This document shows positions 50,662-60,587 of a DNA stretch of 64,000 bases, in pieces. The position numbers and the translations under genes were made by a program. The notes under the pieces are model-generated. The model worked only from the letters and a program-made list of their open reading frames with translations. It made no database searches and had not been told where the DNA came from. Origin of the DNA: an uncultured Lachnospiraceae bacterium (GTDB lineage Bacteria > Bacillota > Clostridia > Lachnospirales > Lachnospiraceae); the NCBI GenBank assembly GCA_934394565.1, contig CAKRQV010000009.1, positions 57,222 through 121,221 of the forward strand, in the 5' to 3' direction. Position 1 is the stretch's first letter. Every line of letters begins with the position of its first letter.

Positions 50662-53600
50662 TCACTCAATGCTCTTCAGCGATTCTACCATATTGATCTT
50701 TTTCAGCTTCTGATGCATAACTGCATTAACAAATACAGAAAAAACAACCGTAAATGCTGCAGCGGTCAGATAGCTTGGCAGATTGATGTTACGCCCGAAC
50801 ATGGTTGCATCTACTTCCACTGTGGTTATGACAAAGTAATGCAGGATTTTTCCCAGTCCTATGCCTGCCAGGATACCAATCGCTGTGATCAGTATATTTT
50901 CCCGATATACATACGCATCGACTTCCACGTCATAAAAGCCCAGCACCTTCAGCGTCGCCAGCTCTCTCTTTCTCTCATTGATATTGATATTACTCAGGTT
51001 ATACAGCACCACAAACGCCAGTAATCCTGCAGCTACGATCAATACCACGATCACCGCATCCAGTGTAGATAACATGCTGTCGATCTGACTCATCGTTGAC
51101 TGTGTATAACTGATACTCAATGCCGCCGGCTCGTTTAAAAAGCTTTGCCCGAGATGTTCAAGCATCTCCTCATCCGTACCTTCTTCCGTCTTAAACACAA
51201 TCTCATTATATTCCGGTACCTTTCCTGTACATGCCTCATATAACTTTGGAGTCATATAGATATAATGAGACAGATAATTCTCCGTCACCGCGGCAATCGG
51301 CACCTGTATATTTCCCAGTTTTTCGTCTTCAAGTACAATCGTATCTCCTGCCTTCACACCACACAGCCCGGCAATCTTTTCCGTAATAATAGCACCCTTG
51401 TCCGTCAACGTATACTTCTCACCGCTCTGACGGTCACGAAATACCAGAAACTCACTGACGCGCTCTGTCTCTTTTGGTACCATCAGATATACATTCCAGG
51501 ACTTTTTATCACGCCGCACGGTTTCTTTTTGCAGCAATGCTTCCGTAGCATTCGCCACTGTATCCTTTTTGTCGATACTTTCCTTCAGACTCTCCTTGTC
51601 TTTTTCAGAGGCATCTGCATCCATGATCACCATCGCATCATACAGCTGCAGCTGGCGAAACTGCAGATGACCGACATCCGAAATCGAATCCCGCAGGCCA
51701 TAGCCCACCAGCATCAGTGCCATACAACCGCCAATACCAAATACCGTCATAAAAAATCTCTTTTTGTATCGAAGCAGATTTCGTATCGTAGATTTCCAGC
51801 TAAAGCTCAAATGCTTCCATAAAAATGGCACGCGTTCCAGAAATACCCGTTTTCCTTCTTTTGGTACGGGCGGGCGCATCAGTACTGCCGGTGTAGTGGA
51901 AAGTTCCTTATAACAGGCAGCCAGTGTAGCCAGCATAGTACTTGCCAGTGCCGCGATCGTAGCGATCAGTGCATATTTCATATTATAAGGCAATTCTATA
52001 TTGGTCATGTGATGATACATGATCCGGTAAGATGTCACAATGACATAAGGGAGAAATTTTTCTCCGAGAGCAACACCGACCAGACTGCCTCCCAGGGTAG
52101 CCAGCAAAGCATAGCAAAGATATTTGGAAGCAATGGCTGCTTTTCCGTAACCAAGAGCCTTTAAAGTACCGATCTGTGTTCGTTCTTCTTCCACCATTCG
52201 TGTCATGGTTGTCAGACTGATCAATGCTGCTACCAGAAAGAACATCACCGGAAATACCTGTCCGATATTTCTCATGCGATCCGCATTTTCACCATATCCT
52301 ATATTCTCCGGCAGATCACTGCGGTCACTGACTGTCCATTCCGGCATTTTCAGATCAGCTGCTTCTTTTTCTGCATCTGCCAGCTTCCTTTTTCCGTCTG
52401 CGATCTCATCCTCTGCCTCTTTTTTGCTTTCTTCATACTGGGTCTTTCCCTCTGCCAGCTTATCTTCGTTTTCTGCCAGCTCTTTTTCTCCGTCTGCAAT
52501 CTTCTTTTTACCATCTGCAACGGTCTTTTTGGCTTTCTCCAGTTTTCGCTCTGCATCTGCCAGCTTCTCTTTTCCGGCAGCAAGCAAAGCCCCTCCTTTC
52601 TTTAGCTCTGCTTCGGAAGCCTTCAGCTTCTCTTCATTTTTCGCAATCGTCTTTTGGGCTTCTTCCAGCTTTTGCCTTCCCTCTTCAAGTCCGGTCCGTC
52701 CGGCATCAATCTCGTTTTGGGCAGAAACGATCGCTGCATCTCCCTCTTTAAGCTGCCGCAAGGACTCCTCTAACTGTACCGGCACCGCATCCAGCCGCAC
52801 CTTTCCTTCATCCAGCTGTTCTCTCGTTGCTGCCAACTGTGCTTTATTTTCTGCCAATGTCGCTTCTGTAGAGACGATCCCTGTTTCTATCTGCGCGATA
52901 CTGCCTTGCAGCTGCTGGATCTGTTCCCTTACTGCATCTGATGCCTCCTGCGCCTTTGACTGCTGCTCTTGTGCCTTACGCAGTGCTGCATTTTGCGCAT
53001 CAAGCTCTGCCTGGGCATCGACAATCTGCCCTTGCAGTGTATGTAGTTCCTCCTTCTCTGCTGCAGAAAGCTCGTACAGGCTTTCATCCAGTGTTTCTCC
53101 TTCTCCCAGCGCATCCTGCGCCGCCTGTTTCTCTTTGTCTAACCTGGCTTTTTTCTTCTCCAGCTCTGCTTTTCTGTCCTGCAAAGCTGCCAGCTTTTTT
53201 GAAACGGCTTGCACGGCCTCTTCCAGCTGGGCTGTCGCTGCCTCTGCCTGGGCTACTTCCTCGGCCAGACTGTCTGCTGTGCTCTGTAAAGCGGACAGCC
53301 CTGCTTTAGCCTCGGCCTTCTGCTTCTCCAGCCCGTTTTTTTGTTCCGGCCAGGCTGCCACAGCTGCATCGTATTGTGCCTTTCCTTTTGCATAAGCAGT
53401 CTCACTGTCCTGATACCGGGCAAGCTGCTTTTCATATTCTGCTTTCCCCTCCTCGTACTGTGCATGGCCATCTGCCAGTTCTGCTTTCTTTTGATCCAGC
53501 TGCTCCTGTGCATCATCCAGCTTTGTTATGGTTTCCTGATAGGTGCTGTCAAATTCTTTTTGTTTGCTTTTCAGCTCCTTTTTTCCCTGATTCAGTCTGG

Positions 53601-54642
53601 TCCAGCCATCTTTTAACTGTGCACGGCCATCTGCCAGCTTTTGCTCATTCTTTATGAGCTGTTTCTTGCCATCTGCCAGTTCCTTTTCGCCATCCTGAAT
53701 CCTTTTTTCACCATCGTTCAGCTCCCGCTTGCCTTTTGCAAGCTTTTCCCTGGCATCCTGGATTTTTTTATCTCCATCACAGAGCTCAGTCCAGGCATCT
53801 GCCAGTTTACTTTTTGCCTCAGCCTCTCCATCTGTCAGCTCTTTTCTGGCATCCGCAAGCTTTTCATTTGCTTCCTTTTGTATCTCCTGATACCGGATCT
53901 CACAGCGTTCTCCGGAAATAGCTTCTATCCGTTTTTGCACTTTAGCAATACAGGTATCATACGCATCCGTATACGCTGTCAGATTGTCTGCCTCTTTCAC
54001 TTTGACATATACAGTTGTATATACCTCATAATCAAAATCTTTTGGCAATACATACACTGCCCCGGCCAGTTCTCCGGTGCCAAGCGTGGTATTTCCCCTG
54101 TTAAAGGAAATATACAGCGGACTGCTTCCTGCTCCCACGATAGTAAATTCTTTTTCCTTCAGCTTATACGCATCCTCATCCTCCCGGAAAAATGTAATAG
54201 TATCACCGACACTGTAACCTGCTTTTTCCAAAAACTCGATGTCGACAAAACATTCCCCGGCATTTTTCGGCAGACGCCCCTTTGCAGCTGTCAGCTGATT
54301 CAACGTAGGGGTTATAGATTCCACCCGCAATGCGTACTGATCCGTTCCCTTCTGACACAGCACATCTGTCATATAGCCTGGCTCTGTCAGTTCCACACCC
54401 GCTGTCTGACCGATAGCCTCCACATCCTTTTTAGTCAGGCCCATAGTGCTCATGATCTTTACATCCATCAACTGATGCTGATCAAAATACGCATCACCGG
54501 AATACCTCATATCCGGTGCCGCTGACTGGATTCCAGAGTAAAATGCCACCCCCAGCGCCACGATCAGAAAAATGGAAATAAAACGGTTCAGGCTCTTTTT
54601 TACTTCCATATAAAAATCTTTTCTCAGTGCCTTTTTCTTCAT
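50662..54642 (-). CDS. FtsX-type ABC transporter permease with very long coiled coil
   Basis: 1326 residues. An N-terminal membrane helix (RFISIFLIVALGVAFYSGI) and a MacB-like extracellular domain to about 245 are followed by about 530 residues of charged heptad coiled coil rich in repeats such as LADGKKQL, LADGRAQL and LEEGRQKL (residues 248-780). Then come an FtsX membrane block (QVFPVMFFLVAALISLTTM), a second extracellular domain, and a final FtsX block. Its partner ATPase gene is 18 bases upstream. The coiled coil could reach 70-80 nm if extended and may span or contact the cell wall. Cargo unknown; lipoprotein release or peptide resistance are family precedents. Confidence 0.85.
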   Translation of the reverse strand: MKKKALRKDFYMEVKKSLNRFISIFLIVALGVAFYSGIQSAAPDMRYSGDAYFDQHQLMDVKIMSTMGLTKKDVEAIGQTAGVELTEPGYMTDVLCQKGTDQYALRVESITPTLNQLTAAKGRLPKNAGECFVDIEFLEKAGYSVGDTITFFREDEDAYKLKEKEFTIVGAGSSPLYISFNRGNTTLGTGELAGAVYVLPKDFDYEVYTTVYVKVKEADNLTAYTDAYDTCIAKVQKRIEAISGERCEIRYQEIQKEANEKLADARKELTDGEAEAKSKLADAWTELCDGDKKIQDAREKLAKGKRELNDGEKRIQDGEKELADGKKQLIKNEQKLADGRAQLKDGWTRLNQGKKELKSKQKEFDSTYQETITKLDDAQEQLDQKKAELADGHAQYEEGKAEYEKQLARYQDSETAYAKGKAQYDAAVAAWPEQKNGLEKQKAEAKAGLSALQSTADSLAEEVAQAEAATAQLEEAVQAVSKKLAALQDRKAELEKKKARLDKEKQAAQDALGEGETLDESLYELSAAEKEELHTLQGQIVDAQAELDAQNAALRKAQEQQSKAQEASDAVREQIQQLQGSIAQIETGIVSTEATLAENKAQLAATREQLDEGKVRLDAVPVQLEESLRQLKEGDAAIVSAQNEIDAGRTGLEEGRQKLEEAQKTIAKNEEKLKASEAELKKGGALLAAGKEKLADAERKLEKAKKTVADGKKKIADGEKELAENEDKLAEGKTQYEESKKEAEDEIADGKRKLADAEKEAADLKMPEWTVSDRSDLPENIGYGENADRMRNIGQVFPVMFFLVAALISLTTMTRMVEEERTQIGTLKALGYGKAAIASKYLCYALLATLGGSLVGVALGEKFLPYVIVTSYRIMYHHMTNIELPYNMKYALIATIAALASTMLATLAACYKELSTTPAVLMRPPVPKEGKRVFLERVPFLWKHLSFSWKSTIRNLLRYKKRFFMTVFGIGGCMALMLVGYGLRDSISDVGHLQFRQLQLYDAMVIMDADASEKDKESLKESIDKKDTVANATEALLQKETVRRDKKSWNVYLMVPKETERVSEFLVFRDRQSGEKYTLTDKGAIITEKIAGLCGVKAGDTIVLEDEKLGNIQVPIAAVTENYLSHYIYMTPKLYEACTGKVPEYNEIVFKTEEGTDEEMLEHLGQSFLNEPAALSISYTQSTMSQIDSMLSTLDAVIVVLIVAAGLLAFVVLYNLSNININERKRELATLKVLGFYDVEVDAYVYRENILITAIGILAGIGLGKILHYFVITTVEVDATMFGRNINLPSYLTAAAFTVVFSVFVNAVMHQKLKKINMVESLKSIE

Positions 54643-54660
54643 ACCCTGTTTCCTTTATAC

Positions 54661-55365
54661 TTACCATTCAATATCCGAGACAGACATCGGAGACGCATTG
54701 CATCTCATGTCTGCCACCTTTCCGTTCTTGATCTTAATCACCCGGTCAGCCATCGGTGCAATGGCCGAATTGTGCGTAATCACGATAACTGTCATCCCTT
54801 TTTCCCTGCACATATCCTGTAAAAGCTTCAAGATCGCCTTTCCCGTCTGATAATCCAGTGCTCCTGTCGGCTCATCACACAACAACAGCTTGGGATTTTT
54901 AGCCAGCGCACGGGCGATGGACACTCTTTGCTGTTCTCCGCCGGACAGCTGTGCCGGGAAATTTTTCATACGATGTCCAAGCCCCACTTCCTCCATTACA
55001 TGTCTGGCATCCAACGGATTCTTACAGATCTGTAATGCCAGCTCAACATTTTCAAGTGCTGTCAGATTGGGGATCAGATTATAAAACTGAAAGACAAAAC
55101 CAATATCATCTCTTCGATAACCGGTCAGTTGTTTCTGCGTATATTTTGCGATATCTTTGCCATCAACCAGTACCTGTCCGGTAGTTGCTGTATCCATACC
55201 GCCCAGAATATTCAATACTGTTGTCTTTCCTGCCCCACTTGGACCTACGATCACCACAAATTCCCCTTTTGCAATATCAAAATCGATCCCATCCACTGCA
55301 CGGATCTTCACTTCACCCATCTGATAAATCTTCGATACATTCTTCAGTGAAACAAATTTTTCCAT
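54661..55365 (-). CDS. ABC transporter ATP-binding protein (LolD/MacB type)
   Basis: 234 residues. Walker [12 protein letters not shown]-loop [21 protein letters not shown], signature [15 protein letters not shown], Walker [12 protein letters not shown] and H-loop [11 protein letters not shown] are all intact. It pairs with the FtsX-type permease encoded 18 bases downstream. The start is taken as ATG 55365 ([15 protein letters not shown]), although its ribosome-binding site is weak; ATG 55410 would add 15 residues. Confidence 0.9.
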   Translation of the reverse strand: MEKFVSLKNVSKIYQMGEVKIRAVDGIDFDIAKGEFVVIVGPSGAGKTTVLNILGGMDTATTGQVLVDGKDIAKYTQKQLTGYRRDDIGFVFQFYNLIPNLTALENVELALQICKNPLDARHVMEEVGLGHRMKNFPAQLSGGEQQRVSIARALAKNPKLLLCDEPTGALDYQTGKAILKLLQDMCREKGMTVIVITHNSAIAPMADRVIKIKNGKVADMRCNASPMSVSDIEW

Positions 55366-55471
55366 ACCGCACTTTTTGCCTTTCTGTTCTTCTATAGTTA
55401 CCTTTAGCATAGCATATTTTCATCAGCTTCTCCCCTAAAATTTGTATAAAAAAGGCAGAAAATACAGCAAA

Positions 55472-55513
55472 AAGCGCCCGCCATCAGCCCTGTAAGCCAA
55501 TGTGCGGACGCTT
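55472..55513 (-). terminator. Terminator of the GGDEF/HD-GYP gene
   Basis: On the - strand AAGCGTCCGC pairs with GCGGGCGCTT (one mismatch), followed by TTTTTG. Confidence 0.65.
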
Positions 55514-55602
55514 CTTAATCCAATTCATAAATGCGGACAAATCCCTGCCCTGTTTTTCCCTGTATATCTCTGTTTAAAGGTGCCTTTTCCCGGCCCTTTT
55601 TC

Positions 55603-58119
55603 TTATGCTTCTTCTGCCTTTACCAGTGAAATCGTACCATTATCCAGACATTCCACAAATTTTGCAACCAGATTTGGATCAAATTGTTTGCCTGCATCCT
55701 GAAGAAGCTTCTCCCTCGCTACCTCTACCGGAAACGCCTTCTTATAACAGCGCTTGGATGTCATGGCATCAAAGGAATCTGCCACGCACAGGATACGTGC
55801 AGTCAACGGAATATCTTCCCCCGCAATTCTTCGCGGATATCCCTTACCGTCATAACGTTCATGATGACCGATGACAGCAGGAATAACATAATCCAGCGAT
55901 GGCAGGTGACGAATGATATCAATCGATGCTTCCACATGCCCCTTGATCGTCTCGTATTCTTCATCTGTCAGACGTCCTGCTTTATTTAATACATATTCCG
56001 GAATACCGATTTTACCTACATCATGCAAAAGTGCTGCCTGGCGGATGATCTCAACCATATCCTCGTTCATTCCCAGTGTTGTTGCCAGTGCTGTTGCATA
56101 ATAAGCCACATTCGTGGAATGCCTGAAAGTATAATGATCCTTTGCATCAATAGCTGCCGTCAATGCATAGATCGTTGACTCATACTCCCGATAAATATGT
56201 TCGCGGTTCGTCGTGTTTTCATTTTTATTGTTACGGAACATCGTATCAAAGACCTGTATGCCATTCTTTCCACTATGCTTCACATGATATACCGCAAGAT
56301 CCACATTTTCCATCAGCTCTTTAACATTTTTTGCAGCGTATGGTGCAGCACTGATTCCTGCACTGACCGTGATTGCCTTCAGCTTCATATCCTTTCTGCG
56401 GTTATTCATAACAAAAATCTGCTTCGCAATGGATTCCACCAGATTTCTGGCAGAGAAAAGGTCATATCCCGGCAATAAAACAGCAAATTCTTTTCCGCCA
56501 TAGCGGGCCGTATAACCGCTGTCTCCTACACTGCTTTTGATGATTCCCGCGATACGCTGCAGGCAAAGATCTCCTTCTTTTACACCATACAGCTGATTGT
56601 ATAACTTAAAATCATCTACGTTGATGATCGCCAATGCCAGTGATGCCTCTTTGTTTTTCTCAAACTCATCATTGAGCACTTCATAGAAGTATTTCCTGTT
56701 CAATAAGCCGGTCATCTCATCTGTTCTGGCCTCCAGGCAGACATTCTCATACAGTCTCGCATTTTTAATCGCAATGGATGCCACGGAAGTGATATTGGAG
56801 ATCAATTCCACTTCATCATACACCAATCTCTTTTTCGCAGAAGAATCTGTGATCAGAACAGCCCCTACCAGATTGTCGCCATCTTTTAATCCGGCACAGT
56901 ATCGTGTATGATGTTTATCCAGCTGGTGCTTCTCCTCTTCCCACATGGATTTATATTCCACAGAATAACGAAAATCCCTGTAAACGATCGGTTCCTCATG
57001 TTCCTTCAACCACTGGATCATCGGATTTTCTTCTTCCAGAGCAAATGCCAGATCACTTAACGGCTGATCACTCGCCACTCCGCGATACGGCTCACCGGGC
57101 ACCTTCTGCATACAAATATAGATATTTCCGACATCCATCAACTCTTTCATTATATGAATCGTTTTGTCCAGAATCTCCTGCAGATCCAGCGTTTTGGAAA
57201 TCGCCGAATTGAATTCCCTGATCTTCTCTGCCTGATGGTTTTCTTCTCTGATAAACACACTGCGGATCAAAAGTCTCCATAAAAATGTAAAGAATGTATA
57301 GATCACCAGAAAAACGATAGCAAAAACAAGTGTGTATACCGTCATGTTCTGATCCGGTTGTATGCGGAGAATCTTTTGCAGGGATGGAACAATATTTAAA
57401 AATACAAGAATGGAAAACAAAAATCCCACACCATAGCACAAACTGGGGGAGGCCAGCATCTGCAGTCTGAACAGCCGTCTGCGGATCAGGGCATAGAACA
57501 GTAAAAATACATTTACTACACCACTTAAAATATCGATTGGGAAACCACTGAAAATCGGAATTCCAAGAAACGCATTACCAAGGAACAAAGCCAGGACACC
57601 CAACATCACAGGTTCATACTGCACCTTCATATTGGGATTTTCCTTGCAGATCCGCACAAGGACCATAAAAATATACAGCAGAAATATTCCTGCCAGGATA
57701 AAAAACACTACAATCGCAGGTTTGATTTCATACACAAACGTAGCAGCTCCATTTTTATCCACCATATTCGGAGATTTGAGGAAGATTCCATACTTCGCAT
57801 TCAACAAGAAGCAAAGCAGCATAACCACCAGGTATATTCTCCCCGGAGCACCGTTCTTTTTCCCTCCAAAAGCAAATATAAAACGGTAATACGCATATGG
57901 CTGCAATAAGATGCCAAGCAGGGAAACCTGATACCAGAATTCACAACCTGGCCAGAACTGTGCACGCATAAAAGCAGAGCCGCCGGTCCAGAAAAGCAGA
58001 CCCAAAAGCACCACCAGAAAACTGTTTATTATTTTATTTCTCTTTGCCGCCAAAAACATTAGCAGCATAAATCCATAGCACAGCATAGCTATGATCGATA
58101 TATATCCATAGGTTCCCAT
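55603..58119 (-). CDS. Membrane GAF-GGDEF-HD-GYP cyclic di-GMP protein
   Basis: 838 residues. About eight membrane helices (1-290), a GAF-like region (about 310-455), a GGDEF domain whose active loop reads RYGGKEF, and an HD-GYP phosphodiesterase domain with all key motifs (ALLHDVGKIGIPEYVLNKAG; HHERYDGKGYP; DSFDAMTS). Synthesis is doubtful because Asp is replaced by Lys in GGDEF, so it may bind GTP as a regulator, while the phosphodiesterase should be active. Nearby GGDEF genes suggest a local cyclic di-GMP group. Confidence 0.9.
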   Translation of the reverse strand: MGTYGYISIIAMLCYGFMLLMFLAAKRNKIINSFLVVLLGLLFWTGGSAFMRAQFWPGCEFWYQVSLLGILLQPYAYYRFIFAFGGKKNGAPGRIYLVVMLLCFLLNAKYGIFLKSPNMVDKNGAATFVYEIKPAIVVFFILAGIFLLYIFMVLVRICKENPNMKVQYEPVMLGVLALFLGNAFLGIPIFSGFPIDILSGVVNVFLLFYALIRRRLFRLQMLASPSLCYGVGFLFSILVFLNIVPSLQKILRIQPDQNMTVYTLVFAIVFLVIYTFFTFLWRLLIRSVFIREENHQAEKIREFNSAISKTLDLQEILDKTIHIMKELMDVGNIYICMQKVPGEPYRGVASDQPLSDLAFALEEENPMIQWLKEHEEPIVYRDFRYSVEYKSMWEEEKHQLDKHHTRYCAGLKDGDNLVGAVLITDSSAKKRLVYDEVELISNITSVASIAIKNARLYENVCLEARTDEMTGLLNRKYFYEVLNDEFEKNKEASLALAIINVDDFKLYNQLYGVKEGDLCLQRIAGIIKSSVGDSGYTARYGGKEFAVLLPGYDLFSARNLVESIAKQIFVMNNRRKDMKLKAITVSAGISAAPYAAKNVKELMENVDLAVYHVKHSGKNGIQVFDTMFRNNKNENTTNREHIYREYESTIYALTAAIDAKDHYTFRHSTNVAYYATALATTLGMNEDMVEIIRQAALLHDVGKIGIPEYVLNKAGRLTDEEYETIKGHVEASIDIIRHLPSLDYVIPAVIGHHERYDGKGYPRRIAGEDIPLTARILCVADSFDAMTSKRCYKKAFPVEVAREKLLQDAGKQFDPNLVAKFVECLDNGTISLVKAEEA

Positions 58120-58151
58120 AAATTCCCCTTATCCCATTCTTTTCTTCACTC

Positions 58152-59774
58152 TTATCTCACTTTATTCAAACACTCCTGTACATCCAGAAGTTCCTTCAGC
58201 TCATAATGTGAAGGACTCATCTGATGTATTTTCTTTCCGGTCTTTTTCTCATAGGCCGCAAAGGTTCCGCATGTAAAGATCGTCACCTGTAAAGGATCCA
58301 TTCCCAAAATCTTTTTCAGATCCCGGTAATCCTGGTCGATATATTTGAAATATGTACTCAGTAAATCCTTTAAAATAGTTGCACTCATAGCCGTATTAAG
58401 CAGAGCTTCCCTTTCCAGCTCCACATACATATGCAGATATGGGCGATTCTGCTCATTGTATTCCTTTGTTGCAACCCAATTGGTGATCGGGAGCTTCGAA
58501 AGGCCGATCACATTTCGGATCCCGTTCTCCGAAATCCTCGTAAATCCGGCAATATCAATGATCCACGGTACCCGGTCTACATATTCAAAGCGCGGAATCC
58601 TTGTCTCATCATCCCGATTCTCCAGTCCGACACAACGGTACATATCGCCACAACGGTAACGGGCAAATGCCCCACCTTTCAGGATTGTAAATACAAGCTC
58701 ATATTTTTCTCCGGGTCGTACTTCATCCATCAGATACGTCGGCGGAATGTAAGAGGGATCCTCATAATTTTTCATCATATCCTTCTCGGTAATAAATTCG
58801 TAAAATGCCGTATCCGGGAAGAAATACATTCCTTTTCTTGTCCATGTCTCCGTACCCATGATAGAAGGTTCCGTACCGGCAAATAATTCCATCGGCCGAA
58901 TCCCCCAGAGTGCTTCAAGATCGTCTTTATAACACAGGTTATCTGTCCCCGCCACCATAAAGCCTTTCAAATGAAACAGATCTTTGGGAAGCAACGGTCG
59001 GTTCTCTTTTTTACAGCGACGCTTTGCCTGCAGCAGACGAAGAATCATATGCGGTTTACATTTCATAAGCTTTGACAGCTTGATACCGCCGCCACCGCCA
59101 CTTGTCAGGGAAGAAAGGCTTAAGCTTACCGCATAAGCTACACTGCCCAGCCCAAAGAAAAATCCGAGATCTTTCTGCATTGCCATCTTAAAGCCCAGCT
59201 TATTTCTTTCACTGAAGCTCATATTTACAGCATCTTTTACCGCCGGCAAGAATTCAATATTGATTTCCTCCCCCAGTGCCAGTGGAAAAAGCCCTGTAGC
59301 AAAAGGCAACGGTGCAAGCGCATACAGAAACTTATCTGTAGCTTCCACATCAAAAGAGCCCTTCTCTTTACTCGTTGATAAAATCAGACATGCTGTGACA
59401 TTATTTCGATATGTGTCCAGCATACTTCTGGTATACGGTGCCACCTTGATCGGATGCTTTCCACCCTCCCAGGTTGTCTGTATCCATATGACAGGATTTC
59501 CCGGAAGCATATCCGGTTGCTTCGTAAGCAAAACATCCGCATAATCTTCATAGCTTGTCAACGGTACCATTTTTCGGAATTCATCCAGATTTTTCGGATA
59601 TTTCCCTTTTAAAATGGATTGTCCCAAACCACAGTTGCTCCACAACCGGATCTGTTCCTCCATCAACCGCCGCTGAATTTTCATATATCCATCCATCGAC
59701 AGATCCAGGAATCCACAATACTGCTGCCAGATTTCTTTATACTGTTGTTTTTTTAATTTCTCTTCCAAATTCAT
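58152..59774 (-). CDS. GH3-family acyl-adenylate/amido synthetase
   Basis: 540 residues resembling the GH3 auxin-responsive family of acyl acid amido synthetases: an N-terminal WQQYCGFLDLSMDGYMKIQ, FRKMVPLTSYEDYADVL, the ATP-site region AGTEPSIMGTETW, YELVFTILKGGAFARYRCGD and a C-terminal lobe. Bacterial members are little studied. It may join a carboxylic acid to an amine or amino acid through an acyl-AMP. It is followed 20 bases upstream in transcription order by a methyltransferase-like membrane protein, and the two probably form one transcript with the GGDEF/HD-GYP gene. Confidence 0.75.
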   Translation of the reverse strand: MNLEEKLKKQQYKEIWQQYCGFLDLSMDGYMKIQRRLMEEQIRLWSNCGLGQSILKGKYPKNLDEFRKMVPLTSYEDYADVLLTKQPDMLPGNPVIWIQTTWEGGKHPIKVAPYTRSMLDTYRNNVTACLILSTSKEKGSFDVEATDKFLYALAPLPFATGLFPLALGEEINIEFLPAVKDAVNMSFSERNKLGFKMAMQKDLGFFFGLGSVAYAVSLSLSSLTSGGGGGIKLSKLMKCKPHMILRLLQAKRRCKKENRPLLPKDLFHLKGFMVAGTDNLCYKDDLEALWGIRPMELFAGTEPSIMGTETWTRKGMYFFPDTAFYEFITEKDMMKNYEDPSYIPPTYLMDEVRPGEKYELVFTILKGGAFARYRCGDMYRCVGLENRDDETRIPRFEYVDRVPWIIDIAGFTRISENGIRNVIGLSKLPITNWVATKEYNEQNRPYLHMYVELEREALLNTAMSATILKDLLSTYFKYIDQDYRDLKKILGMDPLQVTIFTCGTFAAYEKKTGKKIHQMSPSHYELKELLDVQECLNKVR

Positions 59775-59794
59775 AGATTGCTACCCCAGATCGA

Positions 59795-60367
59795 TCACTG
59801 TTTTCTGATATTATATAAGCATCCCCGTATACTATCTCTATTCGGTATCAAAAAAGGTGTTTTTTTCTGATATTCCTTATAATTAAAAAATGTCTGTGGA
59901 AAAATCCACAGATCCTGAAAAATGATATACAGATAATTCCAGAAAATCATAAGTAAAAAATAGATTCCCTGTTTCCATCCGCCAAACATTCCCCACATAC
60001 AAAGATATGCACCTGCAAACCACAAAACCCCAGGATGACGACACATGCCATACATACCTTCTGTATATGCAGCACGCAATTTATTTTCTTCACAATAGGT
60101 TTCTTCAAAGGGAAGGGCAAAAAACAAGGTATATATAAGAAGTGCAAAGAAGCCTGCGGCTCCTGTTCCAAAGCCGATCATCCTTCCGATTCTGTGCTGG
60201 CACTGCCCCCACAAATACCAAAGTTCCATGAGCAGCGATACAACCACCAAAACCGTACCTGCTGCAAAAAATTTTTGAAAAATAACATTCTTCTTTTTTT
60301 GAATGCTATTGATATCATACATAAAATACAGGAGAAACCCCAAACTCCCCAGAACGATCTGCCACAT
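59795..60367 (-). CDS. ICMT/PEMT-like membrane methyltransferase
   Basis: 190 residues with about five membrane helices. The C-terminal signature of isoprenylcysteine and phospholipid methyltransferases is present: RHPGVLWFAGAYLCMWG and EYQKKTPFLIPN. It should methylate a lipid, prenyl or small acid substrate with SAM at the membrane. It lies 20 bases upstream of the GH3-family gene, so the pair may act on one molecule (inference). Confidence 0.7.
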   Translation of the reverse strand: MWQIVLGSLGFLLYFMYDINSIQKKKNVIFQKFFAAGTVLVVVSLLMELWYLWGQCQHRIGRMIGFGTGAAGFFALLIYTLFFALPFEETYCEENKLRAAYTEGMYGMCRHPGVLWFAGAYLCMWGMFGGWKQGIYFLLMIFWNYLYIIFQDLWIFPQTFFNYKEYQKKTPFLIPNRDSIRGCLYNIRKQ

Positions 60368-60541
60368 CTTTCCACTCCAGATTTTGTATTCAACTAATAG
60401 TACAAATAGAATTCGTCATACATAGTAAATTATAATAAAAGAGGCCATAAATAGCAAGTGCATTTTACTATTTCCTTTTTCTCCGTACTCAACATACATT
60501 ATTCTTTTTCCTTTTTTGATATTATGATGATGTCAGGGCAA

Positions 60542-60587
60542 AAAAATCGCAATGGTACACGTTCTCACATCATACCACTACGATTTT
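60542..60587 (-). terminator. Terminator overlapping the stop codon of a GGDEF gene
   Basis: AAAAATCG/CGATTTTT with inner TGGTA/TACCA. The left half of the stem encodes the last residues and the stop codon sits in the loop. TTTTTTT follows. The region 60368-60541 beyond holds no gene. Confidence 0.7.

Noticed and set aside
52205..53395. 396-codon Ser/Ala-rich frame opposite the ABC permease
   Set aside because: It is the antisense of the Lys/Glu/Ala-rich coiled coil, which gives Ser/Phe/Ala-rich shadow frames.
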